Source: Comamonas endophytica (GTDB taxonomy: Bacteria > Pseudomonadota > Gammaproteobacteria > Burkholderiales > Burkholderiaceae_C). From it: a stretch of DNA of 64,000 nt. Of this stretch, positions 39,257 through 47,484 are shown in pieces. How positions within the stretch are numbered: the stretch's first letter is position 1; every line of letters starts with the position of its first letter. Below the pieces are notes generated by a model. That model made no database searches and was not told the DNA's origin. It saw only the letters and a program-made list of their open reading frames with translations. Location of the stretch: positions 310,001-374,000 of the forward strand of contig NZ_CP106882.1 of assembly GCF_023634805.2 (NCBI RefSeq). The letters run 5' to 3'. Made by a program: the position numbers and the translations under genes.

Positions 39257-40543
39257 ATGAACAAGCTTCCACCCCTGCTGGGCTGCATCGCCGACGATTT
39301 CACCGGCGCCACCGACCTGGCCAACATCCTCGTGCGCGGCGGCATGCGCACGGTGCAGACCATTGGCGTGCCTTCGGCCTCCCTCGCGGCCTCGCTGGAT
39401 GCCGACGCGATCGTCATCGCGCTCAAATCCCGTACCGCCCCCGTGGATGAAGCCGTGGCGCAGAGCCTGCAGGCGCTGCGTTGGCTGCAGGCGCAGGGCT
39501 GCACGCAATTCTTCTTCAAGTACTGCTCGACCTTCGATTCCACCGCCGAAGGCAACATCGGCCCCGTGGCCGAGGCGCTGCAGGAAGCTTTGGGAGCCGA
39601 CTTCGCCATTGCCTGCCCGGCCTTTCCCGGCGCCGGCCGCACCGTCTACCAGGGCCACCTGTTCGTCAACCAGCGCCTGCTCAATGAATCGGGCATGGAG
39701 AACCACCCGCTCACGCCGATGCGCGACCCGGACCTGGTGCGCGTGTTGCAGTCGCAGAGCCGGTCCAAGGTCGGGCTGATCGCCCAACCGGCCGTGGCGC
39801 AGGGCGCCGAGGGCGTGCGCGAGCGCATTGCCGCGCTGCGCGCCGAGGGCGTGCGCCTGGCGATTGCCGATGCCATCAGCGATGCCGACCTGGTGACGCT
39901 GGGCGAGGCCTGCGCCGATGCGCAGCTGATCACCGGCGGTTCGGGCGTGGCCCAGGGCCTGCCGGCCAACTTCCGCCGCCTGGGCAAGCTACGGGACAGC
40001 GACGCCGGACAGCTCGAGCGCATCGACGGCCCGGCCGTCGTGCTCTCGGGCAGCGCCTCCAAGGCCACCAATGGACAGGTCACGGCCTGGCTGCAAAGCG
40101 GCCGTCCGGCCTACCGCATCGACCCGCTGGCCCTGGCACGTGGCGAGGACGTGGTCAGCGCCGCGCTGGCCCTGGCGCGCTCGGGCGAGACCGCGCTGGT
40201 CTACGCCACCAGCAGCCCCGAGGAAGTGCGCCGCGTGCAGGCCGAGCTGGGCGTGGCGCGCGCCGGCGCGCTGATCGAGGAGGCGCTCGGCCAGGTGGCG
40301 GCGCAGCTGCGTGACTCCGGCACGCGCCGCTTCGTGGTGGCGGGCGGCGAGACCTCGGGTGCGGTGATCCAGGCGCTGCAACTGCAGGCGCTGCGCATCG
40401 GCCGCCAGATCGACCCCGGCGTGCCCGAGACCCAGTCGCTGGGCGACGACAAGGCGCTGGCCGTGGTGCTCAAGTCGGGCAACTTCGGCAGCGAGGACTT
40501 CTTCGACAAGGCCCTCAAGCGCCTCGATGGAGCCGCCGCATGA
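39257..40543 (+). CDS. otnK: 3-oxo-tetronate kinase (four-carbon acid sugar kinase, DUF1537)
   Basis: A 428-residue kinase that phosphorylates a 3-oxo-tetronate made by oxidation of L-threonate or D-erythronate. The opening GCIADDFTGATDLANILVRGGM is characteristic of OtnK. The C-terminal nucleotide-binding half has VVAGGETSGAVIQAL and DPGVPETQSLGDDKALAVVLKSGNFG. It overlaps otnC by 4 nt (ATGA), showing coupled expression. Family and partner gene support OtnK over the D-threonate (DtnK) subtype, which usually pairs with a PdxA-like enzyme. Confidence 0.9.
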   Translation: MNKLPPLLGCIADDFTGATDLANILVRGGMRTVQTIGVPSASLAASLDADAIVIALKSRTAPVDEAVAQSLQALRWLQAQGCTQFFFKYCSTFDSTAEGNIGPVAEALQEALGADFAIACPAFPGAGRTVYQGHLFVNQRLLNESGMENHPLTPMRDPDLVRVLQSQSRSKVGLIAQPAVAQGAEGVRERIAALRAEGVRLAIADAISDADLVTLGEACADAQLITGGSGVAQGLPANFRRLGKLRDSDAGQLERIDGPAVVLSGSASKATNGQVTAWLQSGRPAYRIDPLALARGEDVVSAALALARSGETALVYATSSPEEVRRVQAELGVARAGALIEEALGQVAAQLRDSGTRRFVVAGGETSGAVIQALQLQALRIGRQIDPGVPETQSLGDDKALAVVLKSGNFGSEDFFDKALKRLDGAAA

Positions 40544-41190
40544 CGGCCGCGTTCGGCGACGAAGTACGGCTGCGCGAGGAGATCTGCGAGGTCGGCGCGA
40601 GTCTGCACGCGCGCGGCTACACCACCGGCACTGCGGGCAACATCAGCGCGCGGCTGGAAGACGGCTGGCTCATCACCCCGACCGATGCCTGCCTGGGCAC
40701 GCTCGACCCCGCGCGCCTGGCCAAGGTGAGCGCGGCCAACGAATGGGTCTCCGGCGACAAGCCCTCCAAGACGCTGGCGCTGCACCGCGGCATCTACGAG
40801 CGCAACGCGAAGGCGCGCTGCGTGCTGCACACCCACTCGACGCACCTGGTGGCGCTGACGCTGGCCGGCGTGGCTTCGCCCGAAGCGGTGCTGCCGCCGA
40901 TCACGCCCTACCAGGTCATGAAGATCGGCCGCGTGCCCCTGATCCCCTATGCCCGCCCCGGCGCGCCCAGCGTGGCGGAGCAGGTCGCGGCGCTGGCGCC
41001 CGAGGTGCGCGGCGTGCTGCTCGAACGCCTGGGCCCGGTGGTGTGGGCGCCCAGCGTCACCCACGCGGCGCATGCACTGGAAGAACTGGAAGAAACCGCG
41101 CGCCTCTGGCTGATGCTGAACCCGCGCCCTGCCCCGCTCGCGCAGGAGCAGGTGGCGGAGCTGGAAAGCACCTTCAACGTGCGCTGGTGA
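40540..41190 (+). CDS. otnC: 3-oxo-tetronate 4-phosphate decarboxylase (class II aldolase family)
   Basis: A 216-residue class II aldolase/adducin-family enzyme that decarboxylates the OtnK product to dihydroxyacetone phosphate. The metal-binding motif is CVLHTHSTHL, and TTGTAGNISAR and PTDACLGTLDPA are typical N-terminal phosphate-binding segments. It is coupled to otnK and followed by a strong bidirectional terminator. An otnI isomerase gene is not in the cluster. Confidence 0.9.
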   Translation: MTAAFGDEVRLREEICEVGASLHARGYTTGTAGNISARLEDGWLITPTDACLGTLDPARLAKVSAANEWVSGDKPSKTLALHRGIYERNAKARCVLHTHSTHLVALTLAGVASPEAVLPPITPYQVMKIGRVPLIPYARPGAPSVAEQVAALAPEVRGVLLERLGPVVWAPSVTHAAHALEELEETARLWLMLNPRPAPLAQEQVAELESTFNVRW

Positions 41191-41224
41191 TTCGGGAGGA
41201 CAGGGCCGAACGCCCTGCGCCATG

Positions 41225-41264
41225 AAAAAAGCGCCGGCCGCGATCTCCCGCGGCCGGCGCTTTT
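41225..41264. terminator. Bidirectional terminator between otnC and ggt
   Basis: A perfect 12-bp GC stem (GCGCCGGCCGCG at 41231-41242, CGCGGCCGGCGC at 41249-41260) with a 6-nt loop is flanked by A6 on the left and T4 on the right. It serves otnC on the plus strand and ggt on the minus strand. Confidence 0.92.
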
Positions 41265-41282
41265 CATGGGGCAGGTGCTGCC

Positions 41283-43313
41283 TCAGGGCTGGATGGCGTC
41301 TCCCAGCACGATGCCTTCACGGCGCGGATCGGCGCCGCCCTGCAGCAGGCTCTGGCCGTTGCGCTGTACACGGATGATGGTGCCGATGCCGCTGGACTGC
41401 GCGCTGGTCGACACCGTGTGGCCCAGGCCGCGCAAGCCCATGATCAGCGGGTCGTCGGCGCCGCCGTTGGCGGTGTTGATGCTCGGATGCTCGCCGCCCA
41501 GCGAGGTGGTGGCGCTGTTGCTGGCGCCGAAGTCCACCAGGTTGGTTGCCTGCTGCGCGTCCAGTCCCCAGTCCAGGGCGCCGACCACGGTCTTGACCAC
41601 GTACTGGATGATGGTGCCGCCGCCGGGCGAGCCCGTGCCCATCAGGAAGTCGCCCATGCTGCCATCGGCGTTCTTCTTGAACACCAGGGTCGGCGCCATC
41701 GAGCTGCGCGGACGCTTGCCGGGCTCGACGCGGTTAGCCACGGGGGCGCCGGTGCTGTCCGTCGGCGTGGCCGAGAAGTCGGTCAGCTGGTTGTTCAGCA
41801 GGAAGCCCTGCGTCATGTGGTACGAACCCATGCCGGCCTCCACCGTGGTCGTCATCACCACTGCATTGCCCTGCTTGTCGACGATGCTGAAGTGCGTGGT
41901 GCCGCGCTCCTCGATCAGGCTCACGCCCGCGGGCGCGGTGCCGAAGACACCGGCGCTGGCCGTGCCCATGCTGCGGTCGAAGCGGATCAGGCCGGCGCGG
42001 CTGCGCAGGTAGTTCTTGTCCAGCATCATGGCCGGCGAGCCGCCGGGCAGCGACACGAAGTCGGTGTCGGCCACGTACTTGTCGCGGTCGGCATAGGCCA
42101 GGCGTTCGGCTTCGCTCACCAGATGCACGCCCATCACCGTGGGCTTGCCGCCTTCGATGTCGATGGCGGTGGGCTTGTGGATCGACAGGTCGAAGTTCTC
42201 CAGGATGCCCAGCGCCGAGGCGACGGCGATGCCGCCGGACGACGGCGGCGACATGCCGCAGACCCAGTAGGCGCGGTAGGTGGTGCAGACCGGATCGCGG
42301 CGCTTGGCCTGGTAGTTGGCCAGGTCTTCCATCGTGGTCAGGCCCGGGGTGATGGCAACCGCGGGCGTGCCGCCGCTGGTGACCCGGATCTTGTCGACAA
42401 TGCCCTGCGCCACGGCGCCGGTATAGAAACCATCGGCACCTTTCTCGGCGATGGTCTTGAGCGTTGCGGCATAGGCCGGGTTCTTGATGGTCGTGCCCAG
42501 GGCCCGGGGGCTGCCGTCGGCATTGAAGAAGTAGGCCACGGCCTCGGGGTCGCGCGACAGGCCGGTGGCGCCGCCGCGGATGGCGTCGGCCATGCGGCCG
42601 CTGATCTGGAAGCCATTGGAGGCCAGTTGCTCGGCCGAGCCGAACAGGCCATTCCATGCCAGCTTGCCGTGGTCCTTGTGCGCCATCTCCAGCATGCGCA
42701 CCGCGCCGGGCGTGCCGATGGAGCGGCCGCTGGCGCGCGCGCCTCCGGGCTGGGGCGCCGTGCGCTGGGTATCGCTGACCCAGCGCAGGTAGTTCTCGGT
42801 GGCCGCGGCGGGGGCCGTTTCGCGGCCGTCATAGGCCACCACCTTCTTCTGCGCCGCGTCGTAGTGCAGCATGAAGGCACCGCCGCCCAGGCCGGACGAT
42901 TGCGGCTCCACCAGCCCCAGCACCATCTGCACCGCCACGGCGGCGTCGACGGCCGAGCCGCCCTGCTTGAGCACGTCGCAGCCGGCGCGCGAGGCCAGCG
43001 GATTGGCCGTCACCACCATGTACTGCTTGGCATGCACCGCCGTCTTGCCCAGGCGGTAGCCCGATGCCGGTTCGGGCGCCGCGGGATCGCCCGGCAGCCC
43101 GGAGCCGACGACCACGGAGCCGCCGCTGTTGACCACCTCGCAGGCGGTATCGGGCACCGCCGGCTCGGTCACGGGCGGGGTCACCGGGGGGGTCACCACG
43201 GCATTGTCGACACCGTCGCCGTTGCCGCCGCCGCAGGCGGAAAGCAGCAGCAGGCAGGCTGTCAGGGTGGTGCTGAGGCGCCAGTCGGGGCGCCTGGAAG
43301 TGGCTAGGCTCAT
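41283..43313 (-). CDS. ggt: Gamma-glutamyltransferase, lipoprotein form
   Basis: A 676-residue gamma-glutamyltranspeptidase that hydrolyses glutathione and other gamma-glutamyl compounds and self-cleaves into two subunits. The N-terminus is a lipoprotein signal with lipobox LLSAC (Cys27), so it is anchored in the periplasm or outer membrane. Residues 30-70 are a Pro/Thr/Val linker (VVTPPVTPPVTEP). The large-subunit region has GLGGGAFMLHYD. The catalytic Thr that becomes the N-terminus of the small subunit lies in ERGTTHFSIVDKQGNAVVMT. The start at 43313 gives the lipoprotein signal directly. Confidence 0.92.
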   Translation of the reverse strand: MSLATSRRPDWRLSTTLTACLLLLSACGGGNGDGVDNAVVTPPVTPPVTEPAVPDTACEVVNSGGSVVVGSGLPGDPAAPEPASGYRLGKTAVHAKQYMVVTANPLASRAGCDVLKQGGSAVDAAVAVQMVLGLVEPQSSGLGGGAFMLHYDAAQKKVVAYDGRETAPAAATENYLRWVSDTQRTAPQPGGARASGRSIGTPGAVRMLEMAHKDHGKLAWNGLFGSAEQLASNGFQISGRMADAIRGGATGLSRDPEAVAYFFNADGSPRALGTTIKNPAYAATLKTIAEKGADGFYTGAVAQGIVDKIRVTSGGTPAVAITPGLTTMEDLANYQAKRRDPVCTTYRAYWVCGMSPPSSGGIAVASALGILENFDLSIHKPTAIDIEGGKPTVMGVHLVSEAERLAYADRDKYVADTDFVSLPGGSPAMMLDKNYLRSRAGLIRFDRSMGTASAGVFGTAPAGVSLIEERGTTHFSIVDKQGNAVVMTTTVEAGMGSYHMTQGFLLNNQLTDFSATPTDSTGAPVANRVEPGKRPRSSMAPTLVFKKNADGSMGDFLMGTGSPGGGTIIQYVVKTVVGALDWGLDAQQATNLVDFGASNSATTSLGGEHPSINTANGGADDPLIMGLRGLGHTVSTSAQSSGIGTIIRVQRNGQSLLQGGADPRREGIVLGDAIQP

Positions 43314-43660
43314 GGAGTACCTTTTGTGGTTTTTGCAAGGAAAACACGTGCCGTTGTCTCTGCGGCGGCTCAAGCATAAGCGCTGGACAGGTGCTTGGCT
43401 GACTTCGGCGCGACATTCGCGCACCGTTCAGGCACCGGTCCGGAGCGTCTGCCTTGCGCCGCGGGCAACGGCCTGCCAGGGCATGCAAGAACCAGGCCAT
43501 GCGGCGCATGCCGGATCCGCGCTCGCGCCATGCCCGCGAAGGAGCCGCCACGGCAGAAAAATCCCGCGCCGAAGCAAATTTCCGCCGCCATCCGGTTTAT
43601 CGTGCGCAAGCCTGCGCGGCCGGGGGCTGCGCACCCATCCAACGCATACCGGAGACAACC
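43314..43660. other. 347-bp divergent intergenic region
   Basis: This lies between the ggt and TRAP binding-protein starts. No gene, RNA or repeat is recognised. It must carry both promoters; GGAGA (43651-43655) ahead of the ATG at 43661 is the ribosome site of the TRAP gene. The open frames here are GC-bias shadows. Confidence 0.4.
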
Positions 43661-44647
43661 ATGAGCATCACCCGCCGTTCCTGCCTGACCCTTGCCGCCG
43701 CCGTGGGGCTGGCGCTTTCCAGCCAAGTGGGCGCGCAGCAGGCGCGCGAGATCAAGATCGGCTACGCCCTGGCGCAGAACTCGCATTTCGGCGCGGGCGC
43801 GCTGGCCTGGGCCGACAGCGTGGAGAAAGCCACCGGCAACGCCTTCAAATTCAAGCATTTCGCCTCAAGCGCGCTGGGCGGCGAGCGCGAGCTGATCGAG
43901 GGCCTGACGCTGGGCACCGTGGAAGCCGTGGTGGTCTCCAACGGCGCGGTGAGCAACTTCGTGCCCGAAGCCGGGGTGATGGACGTGCCCTTCCTGTTCC
44001 GCGACACGGCGCATGCGCGCGCGGTGCTCGACGGCAAGATCGGCGAGGAGCTGCTGGCCAAGTTCAAGAGCCGCGGCCTGATCGCGCTGGCCTGGGGCGA
44101 GCAGGGCTTTCGCCACCTGTCGAACAACAAGCGCCCGGTGGTCAAGCCCGCGGACGCCCAGGGCCTGAAGATCCGCGTCACGGAGAACCAGACGCATATC
44201 GCCGCCTTCCGCCAGCTCGGCATGGCACCGACCCCGATGTCCTGGCCCGAAGTCATCGGCGCGCTGCAGCAGGGCACCATCGACGGCCAGGAAAACCCGG
44301 TGTCGGTGTTCACCTCCGCCAAGCTCTGGCAGGTGCAGAAATACCTGTCGCTGACCAGCCATGTCTACGCGCCGATGGTGCTGATCGTCTCACCCTCGGT
44401 CTGGAACGGCCTGAGCGATGCGCAGAAGAAGGCCTTTGCCGACGGCGCGCGTGCCGGCAGCCTGGCGTCGCGCAAGTTCGTCGATGACGTCGAGAAGAGC
44501 GGCGTCGAGGAGATCAAGCGCCATGGCGTGCAGGTGGTGAGCGAAGTCGACCAGGCAGCCTTCCGCGCCGCGCTGGCCCCGGCCTACAAGCAGTTCGCCA
44601 CCAAGTTCGGCCAGAAGACGCTGGACGCGATCGCGGCCGTCAAGTAA
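43661..44647 (+). CDS. Orphan TRAP transporter solute-binding protein (DctP-type)
   Basis: A 328-residue periplasmic binding protein of the DctP family. It has a signal peptide (LAAAVGLALSSQVGAQ), the DctP segments FASSALGGERELIEGLTLGT, NQTHIAAFRQLGMAPTPMSW and LQQGTIDGQENP with its carboxylate-binding context. No DctQ or DctM gene is adjacent, so it must work with a permease encoded elsewhere. The neighbouring sugar-acid genes suggest a carboxylate ligand. Confidence 0.88.
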   Translation: MSITRRSCLTLAAAVGLALSSQVGAQQAREIKIGYALAQNSHFGAGALAWADSVEKATGNAFKFKHFASSALGGERELIEGLTLGTVEAVVVSNGAVSNFVPEAGVMDVPFLFRDTAHARAVLDGKIGEELLAKFKSRGLIALAWGEQGFRHLSNNKRPVVKPADAQGLKIRVTENQTHIAAFRQLGMAPTPMSWPEVIGALQQGTIDGQENPVSVFTSAKLWQVQKYLSLTSHVYAPMVLIVSPSVWNGLSDAQKKAFADGARAGSLASRKFVDDVEKSGVEEIKRHGVQVVSEVDQAAFRAALAPAYKQFATKFGQKTLDAIAAVK

Positions 44648-44669
44648 GCGAGGGCAGCGCAGTGGGTTC

Positions 44670-45821
44670 TCAGCCCCGCTGCCCCACCTCTGCCACTTCG
44701 CGCGTCCAGGCGCGCGCCTGCTCGCTCAGGGACAGGCCCAGGCCGGGGCGCGTGGGCACCAGCATACGGCCATCCTTGATCTCCAGGCGTTCGTTGAACA
44801 GCGGCTCGAGCCAGTCGAAATGCTCGACCCAGGGTTCGGTGGCATACACCGCAGCCAGGTGCACATGCAGCTCCATCGCGAAGTGCGGGCCCAGGCTCAG
44901 GCCGGCGTGCTCGGCCTGGGCCGCGATCTTCAGGAAGGGCGTGATGCCGCCCACGCGCGGCGCGTCGGGCATCAGGTAGTCGGCTGCGCGGTGGCGTATC
45001 AGTTCGCCATGCTCGGCGGCGCTGGTCAGCATCTCGCCGGTGGCGATCGGCGTGTCGAAGGTGGCGGCCAGCGCCGCATGGCCCTCGAAGTCATAGGCGT
45101 CGAGCGGCTCCTCGATCCACACCAGGTTGAATTCCTCGAAGATGCGGCACATGCGCTGCGCCGTGGGGCGGTCCCACTGCTGGTTGGCATCGACCATCAG
45201 CGGCACATGCTCGCCCAGATGCTTGCGCACGGTTTCCACGCGCTGGATGTCGAGCGCCCGGTCCGGCTGGCCGACCTTGAGCTTGATGCCGCCGATGCCG
45301 CGCTCGATGGAGGCACCGGCATTGACCACCAGCTGCTCGATAGGCGTGTGCAGGAAGCCGCCCGAGGTGTTGTAGCACTGCACGGAGTCGCGCTGCGAAC
45401 CCAGCAGCTTGGAAAGCGACAATCCGGCGCGGCGCGCCTTGAGGTCGTACAGCGCCACGTCGAAGGCGCCGATCGCCTGCGTGGACATGCCGCTGCGCCC
45501 CACCGAGGCGCCGGCCCAGCACAGCTTGGTCCACAGGCGCGAGATGTCGCTGGGGTCCTCGCCGATCAGCGCCGGCGCGATTTCCTTGGCATGCGCGAAC
45601 TGGCCCGGGCCGCCGGCGCGCTTCGAGTAGCTCAGCCCCAGGCCGCGGTGGCCGTCGCGGGTCTCGATCTCGGCAAACAGCATGGCGATCTCGGTCATCG
45701 GCTTCTGGCGCCCGGTCAGCACCTTGGCGTCGCTGATCGGGTTGGCCAGCGGCAGGTAGCAGGAAGAGACGCGGACCCAGGAAATGGCATCACTGGCGGC
45801 GGAAGGTGTGGAGGAGGACAT
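44670..45821 (-). CDS. Enolase-superfamily sugar-acid dehydratase (L-talarate/galactarate dehydratase-like)
   Basis: A 383-residue mandelate racemase/muconate lactonising enzyme family protein. Catalytic and metal residues are visible: K180-x-K182 (GIKLKVG), D211 (LMVDANQQW), E238 (WIEEPL), E263 (ATGEM) and H313 (GPHFAMELHVHLA). The C-terminal block EPWVEHFDWLEPLFNERLE is typical of the talarate/galactarate dehydratase subgroup. It is encoded 72 nt after a Bug protein gene in a LacI-linked operon, so it probably dehydrates an aldaric or aldonic acid taken up with that receptor. Confidence 0.85.
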   Translation of the reverse strand: MSSSTPSAASDAISWVRVSSCYLPLANPISDAKVLTGRQKPMTEIAMLFAEIETRDGHRGLGLSYSKRAGGPGQFAHAKEIAPALIGEDPSDISRLWTKLCWAGASVGRSGMSTQAIGAFDVALYDLKARRAGLSLSKLLGSQRDSVQCYNTSGGFLHTPIEQLVVNAGASIERGIGGIKLKVGQPDRALDIQRVETVRKHLGEHVPLMVDANQQWDRPTAQRMCRIFEEFNLVWIEEPLDAYDFEGHAALAATFDTPIATGEMLTSAAEHGELIRHRAADYLMPDAPRVGGITPFLKIAAQAEHAGLSLGPHFAMELHVHLAAVYATEPWVEHFDWLEPLFNERLEIKDGRMLVPTRPGLGLSLSEQARAWTREVAEVGQRG

Positions 45822-45893
45822 GGCAAAGCGGCTGAAAAAGGGAAAACAAGCGCCCGGGCAGTGGCCGATGCCGTGCCCGGAGCATGGGAGGCA

Positions 45894-46853
45894 TCAATCG
45901 ATGGTGATCTTTCCGGTCTCGATCACCGACTTCCACTTGGCGTATTCCTTGCGCTGGAACTCGGCAAACTGGGCCGGCGTATTGACCACCATCTCGAAGC
46001 CGATCGAGACGAACTGGTCCTTGACCTTGGGGTCGTTCAGGGCTTGGGCAAACGCAGCGTGCGCCTTCTCGCGCACTGCCGGCGGCAGCCCCTTGGGCGC
46101 GACGATGGCCTGCCAGGAGGTGACTTCGACATTCTTCACGCCGGCTTCGGCCAGCGTCGGCACCTCGGGCAGCACCGGCGAGCGCGCGGCGCTGGTGATG
46201 GCCAGCGCGCGCATCCTGCCGCCCTTGATGTACTGGACCACCGCGTTGATGTTCTGGAACGAGGCATCGACCTGCCCGCCCATCAGGTCGGTATGCGCGG
46301 GCGCGCCGCCCTTGTAGGGCACATGGATGGCTGAGGTGCCGGTCTGCTGCCAGAACAGCTCGGCCGTCAGATGGTCGCTGGTGCCGTGGCCCGCCGAGGC
46401 AAAGGTCATCTTGCCGGGCTGGGCCTTGAGATGGGCAATCACATCGGCCACCGTCTTGTGCGGCGAATGGGTCGGCACCACCAGCACATTGGGCGACTGC
46501 ACCGCTACCGTGATCAAGTCAAAGTCCTTGAGCGGGTCGTACTGCATGCCCTTGATCAGATGCGGCGTGATGGCCAGGGGCCCCAGCGAGCTGACCAGGA
46601 AGGTGTAGCCGTCGGCCGGCGCGCGCTTGACGTAGGTGGCGCCGATGGTGCCCGTGGCGCCGGGTTTGTTTTCCACCAGAAAGGACTGCTTGAGCGCATT
46701 GCCCATCAGCGGCGCCACCGCGCGCGCCACCTGGTCGGTCGAGCCGCCGGGCGGGAACGGCACCACCAGGGTCACGGCCTTGTCGGGCCAGGTCTGGGCG
46801 TGGGCTGCCAAGGCGGCGAAACCTAGGCAAAGCGCTGTCAGTGTCTTTTTCAT
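45894..46853 (-). CDS. Bug/TctC-type substrate-binding protein linked to the dehydratase
   Basis: A 319-residue periplasmic receptor with signal peptide (MKKTLTALCLGFAALAAHAQ), WPDKAVTLVVPFPPGGSTDQ, VENKPGATGTIGATYV and VPYKGGAPAHTDLMGG. It is the first gene of the operon with the dehydratase. A perfect 16-bp LacI-type palindrome lies 73 bp upstream (46926-46941). The ligand is probably the sugar acid handled by the dehydratase. Confidence 0.9.
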   Translation of the reverse strand: MKKTLTALCLGFAALAAHAQTWPDKAVTLVVPFPPGGSTDQVARAVAPLMGNALKQSFLVENKPGATGTIGATYVKRAPADGYTFLVSSLGPLAITPHLIKGMQYDPLKDFDLITVAVQSPNVLVVPTHSPHKTVADVIAHLKAQPGKMTFASAGHGTSDHLTAELFWQQTGTSAIHVPYKGGAPAHTDLMGGQVDASFQNINAVVQYIKGGRMRALAITSAARSPVLPEVPTLAEAGVKNVEVTSWQAIVAPKGLPPAVREKAHAAFAQALNDPKVKDQFVSIGFEMVVNTPAQFAEFQRKEYAKWKSVIETGKITID

Positions 46854-46925
46854 GCTTGTCTCCTTCGTTATAAAAATTGCGTGCTTGAATTCTCTGAAAG
46901 GCACCGTCGTTGATTGTTCTTCTGT

Positions 46926-46941
46926 ATGACAACGTTGTCAT
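46926..46941. promoter_or_regulatory. LacI-family operator upstream of the Bug-dehydratase operon
   Basis: ATGACAACGTTGTCAT is a perfect 16-bp palindrome with a central CG, typical of LacI-family operators. It matches the site at 47326-47341, upstream of the lacI-type gene, at 14 of 16 positions. Confidence 0.75.
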
Positions 46942-46989
46942 TTTTTAAAGATCAAATTGTTGCGATGCTGGCGAAGCTTGGCCAACAAA

Positions 46990-47267
46990 CCGTTCGTGGT
47001 GAACTCGTCGAACCATGAACGGCCTGGCCCTAAAACTTGAGCTCAGGCCCTTCATCCTTCGACGCGGCCGGCTAGGCAGGCTCAGGACGAACGGAGAACT
47101 ACCTAAATCCTGTTTTGGCGCCGTTCCCCAAACTGTTCGTGGTGAGCTTGTCGAACCATGGACGGCCTGCCCTCAAAACTTGAGCACAGGCCCTTCATCC
47201 TTCGACGGGCTCAGGACGAACGGAAGCTTCCTGGATCCATTTTTTGGCGCGCTTCCCAAATCGTTCG
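46990..47267. repeat. Tandem composite REP-like units (two complete, one truncated)
   Basis: Unit 1 (46990-47094) and unit 2 (47134-47223) each contain a GTTCGTGGTGARCTYGTCGAA element, a linker with AAAACTTGAG, and an inverted partner CCTTCGACG...GCTCAGGACGAACGG, so each can fold into a long hairpin. A third copy starts at about 47243 (TTTTGGCG...TTCGTGCCAAG) and breaks off. Unit 1 has an extra GCGGCCGGCTAGGCAG-like insertion in its right arm. Confidence 0.8.
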
Positions 47268-47325
47268 TGCCAAGAAATCCATCTTCAGCCGCATCTTGCG
47301 TTCCTAGGCTTACTTCGCTCGCCAA

Positions 47326-47341
47326 ATGATACCGTTGTCAT
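47326..47341. promoter_or_regulatory. LacI-family operator at the regulator's own promoter
   Basis: ATGATACCGTTGTCAT is a near-palindrome matching 14 of 16 bases of the site at 46926-46941. It supports autoregulation by the LacI-type protein. Confidence 0.7.
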
Positions 47342-47368
47342 TTATGGATGAACAACGGGTTTTCCCGG

Positions 47369-47385
47369 TGCCGGTAATACCGGCA
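47369..47385. promoter_or_regulatory. Second palindrome upstream of the lacI-type gene
   Basis: TGCCGGTAATACCGGCA is a perfect 8-bp dyad around one central A, located between the operator at 47326 and the regulator start. It may be another regulator's site or an auxiliary operator. Confidence 0.5.
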
Positions 47386-47484
47386 ACACCAGACACGCTC
47401 CGGACCCTGCCGAATTTGTTAAGGTAATGCCCTTCATCCATGCACTCCCTGCATGCCATCCCGCCTTCTGCCTTTTTTGATCCC

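Noticed and set aside
44670..46853. Transposon or genomic island around the dehydratase operon
   Set aside because: Codon usage matches the chromosome and there is no integrase, transposase or tRNA; only REP-like repeats are present.
46990..47267. CRISPR array
   Set aside because: The repeats are long, imperfect, self-complementary REP-like units with no regular spacers and no cas genes.
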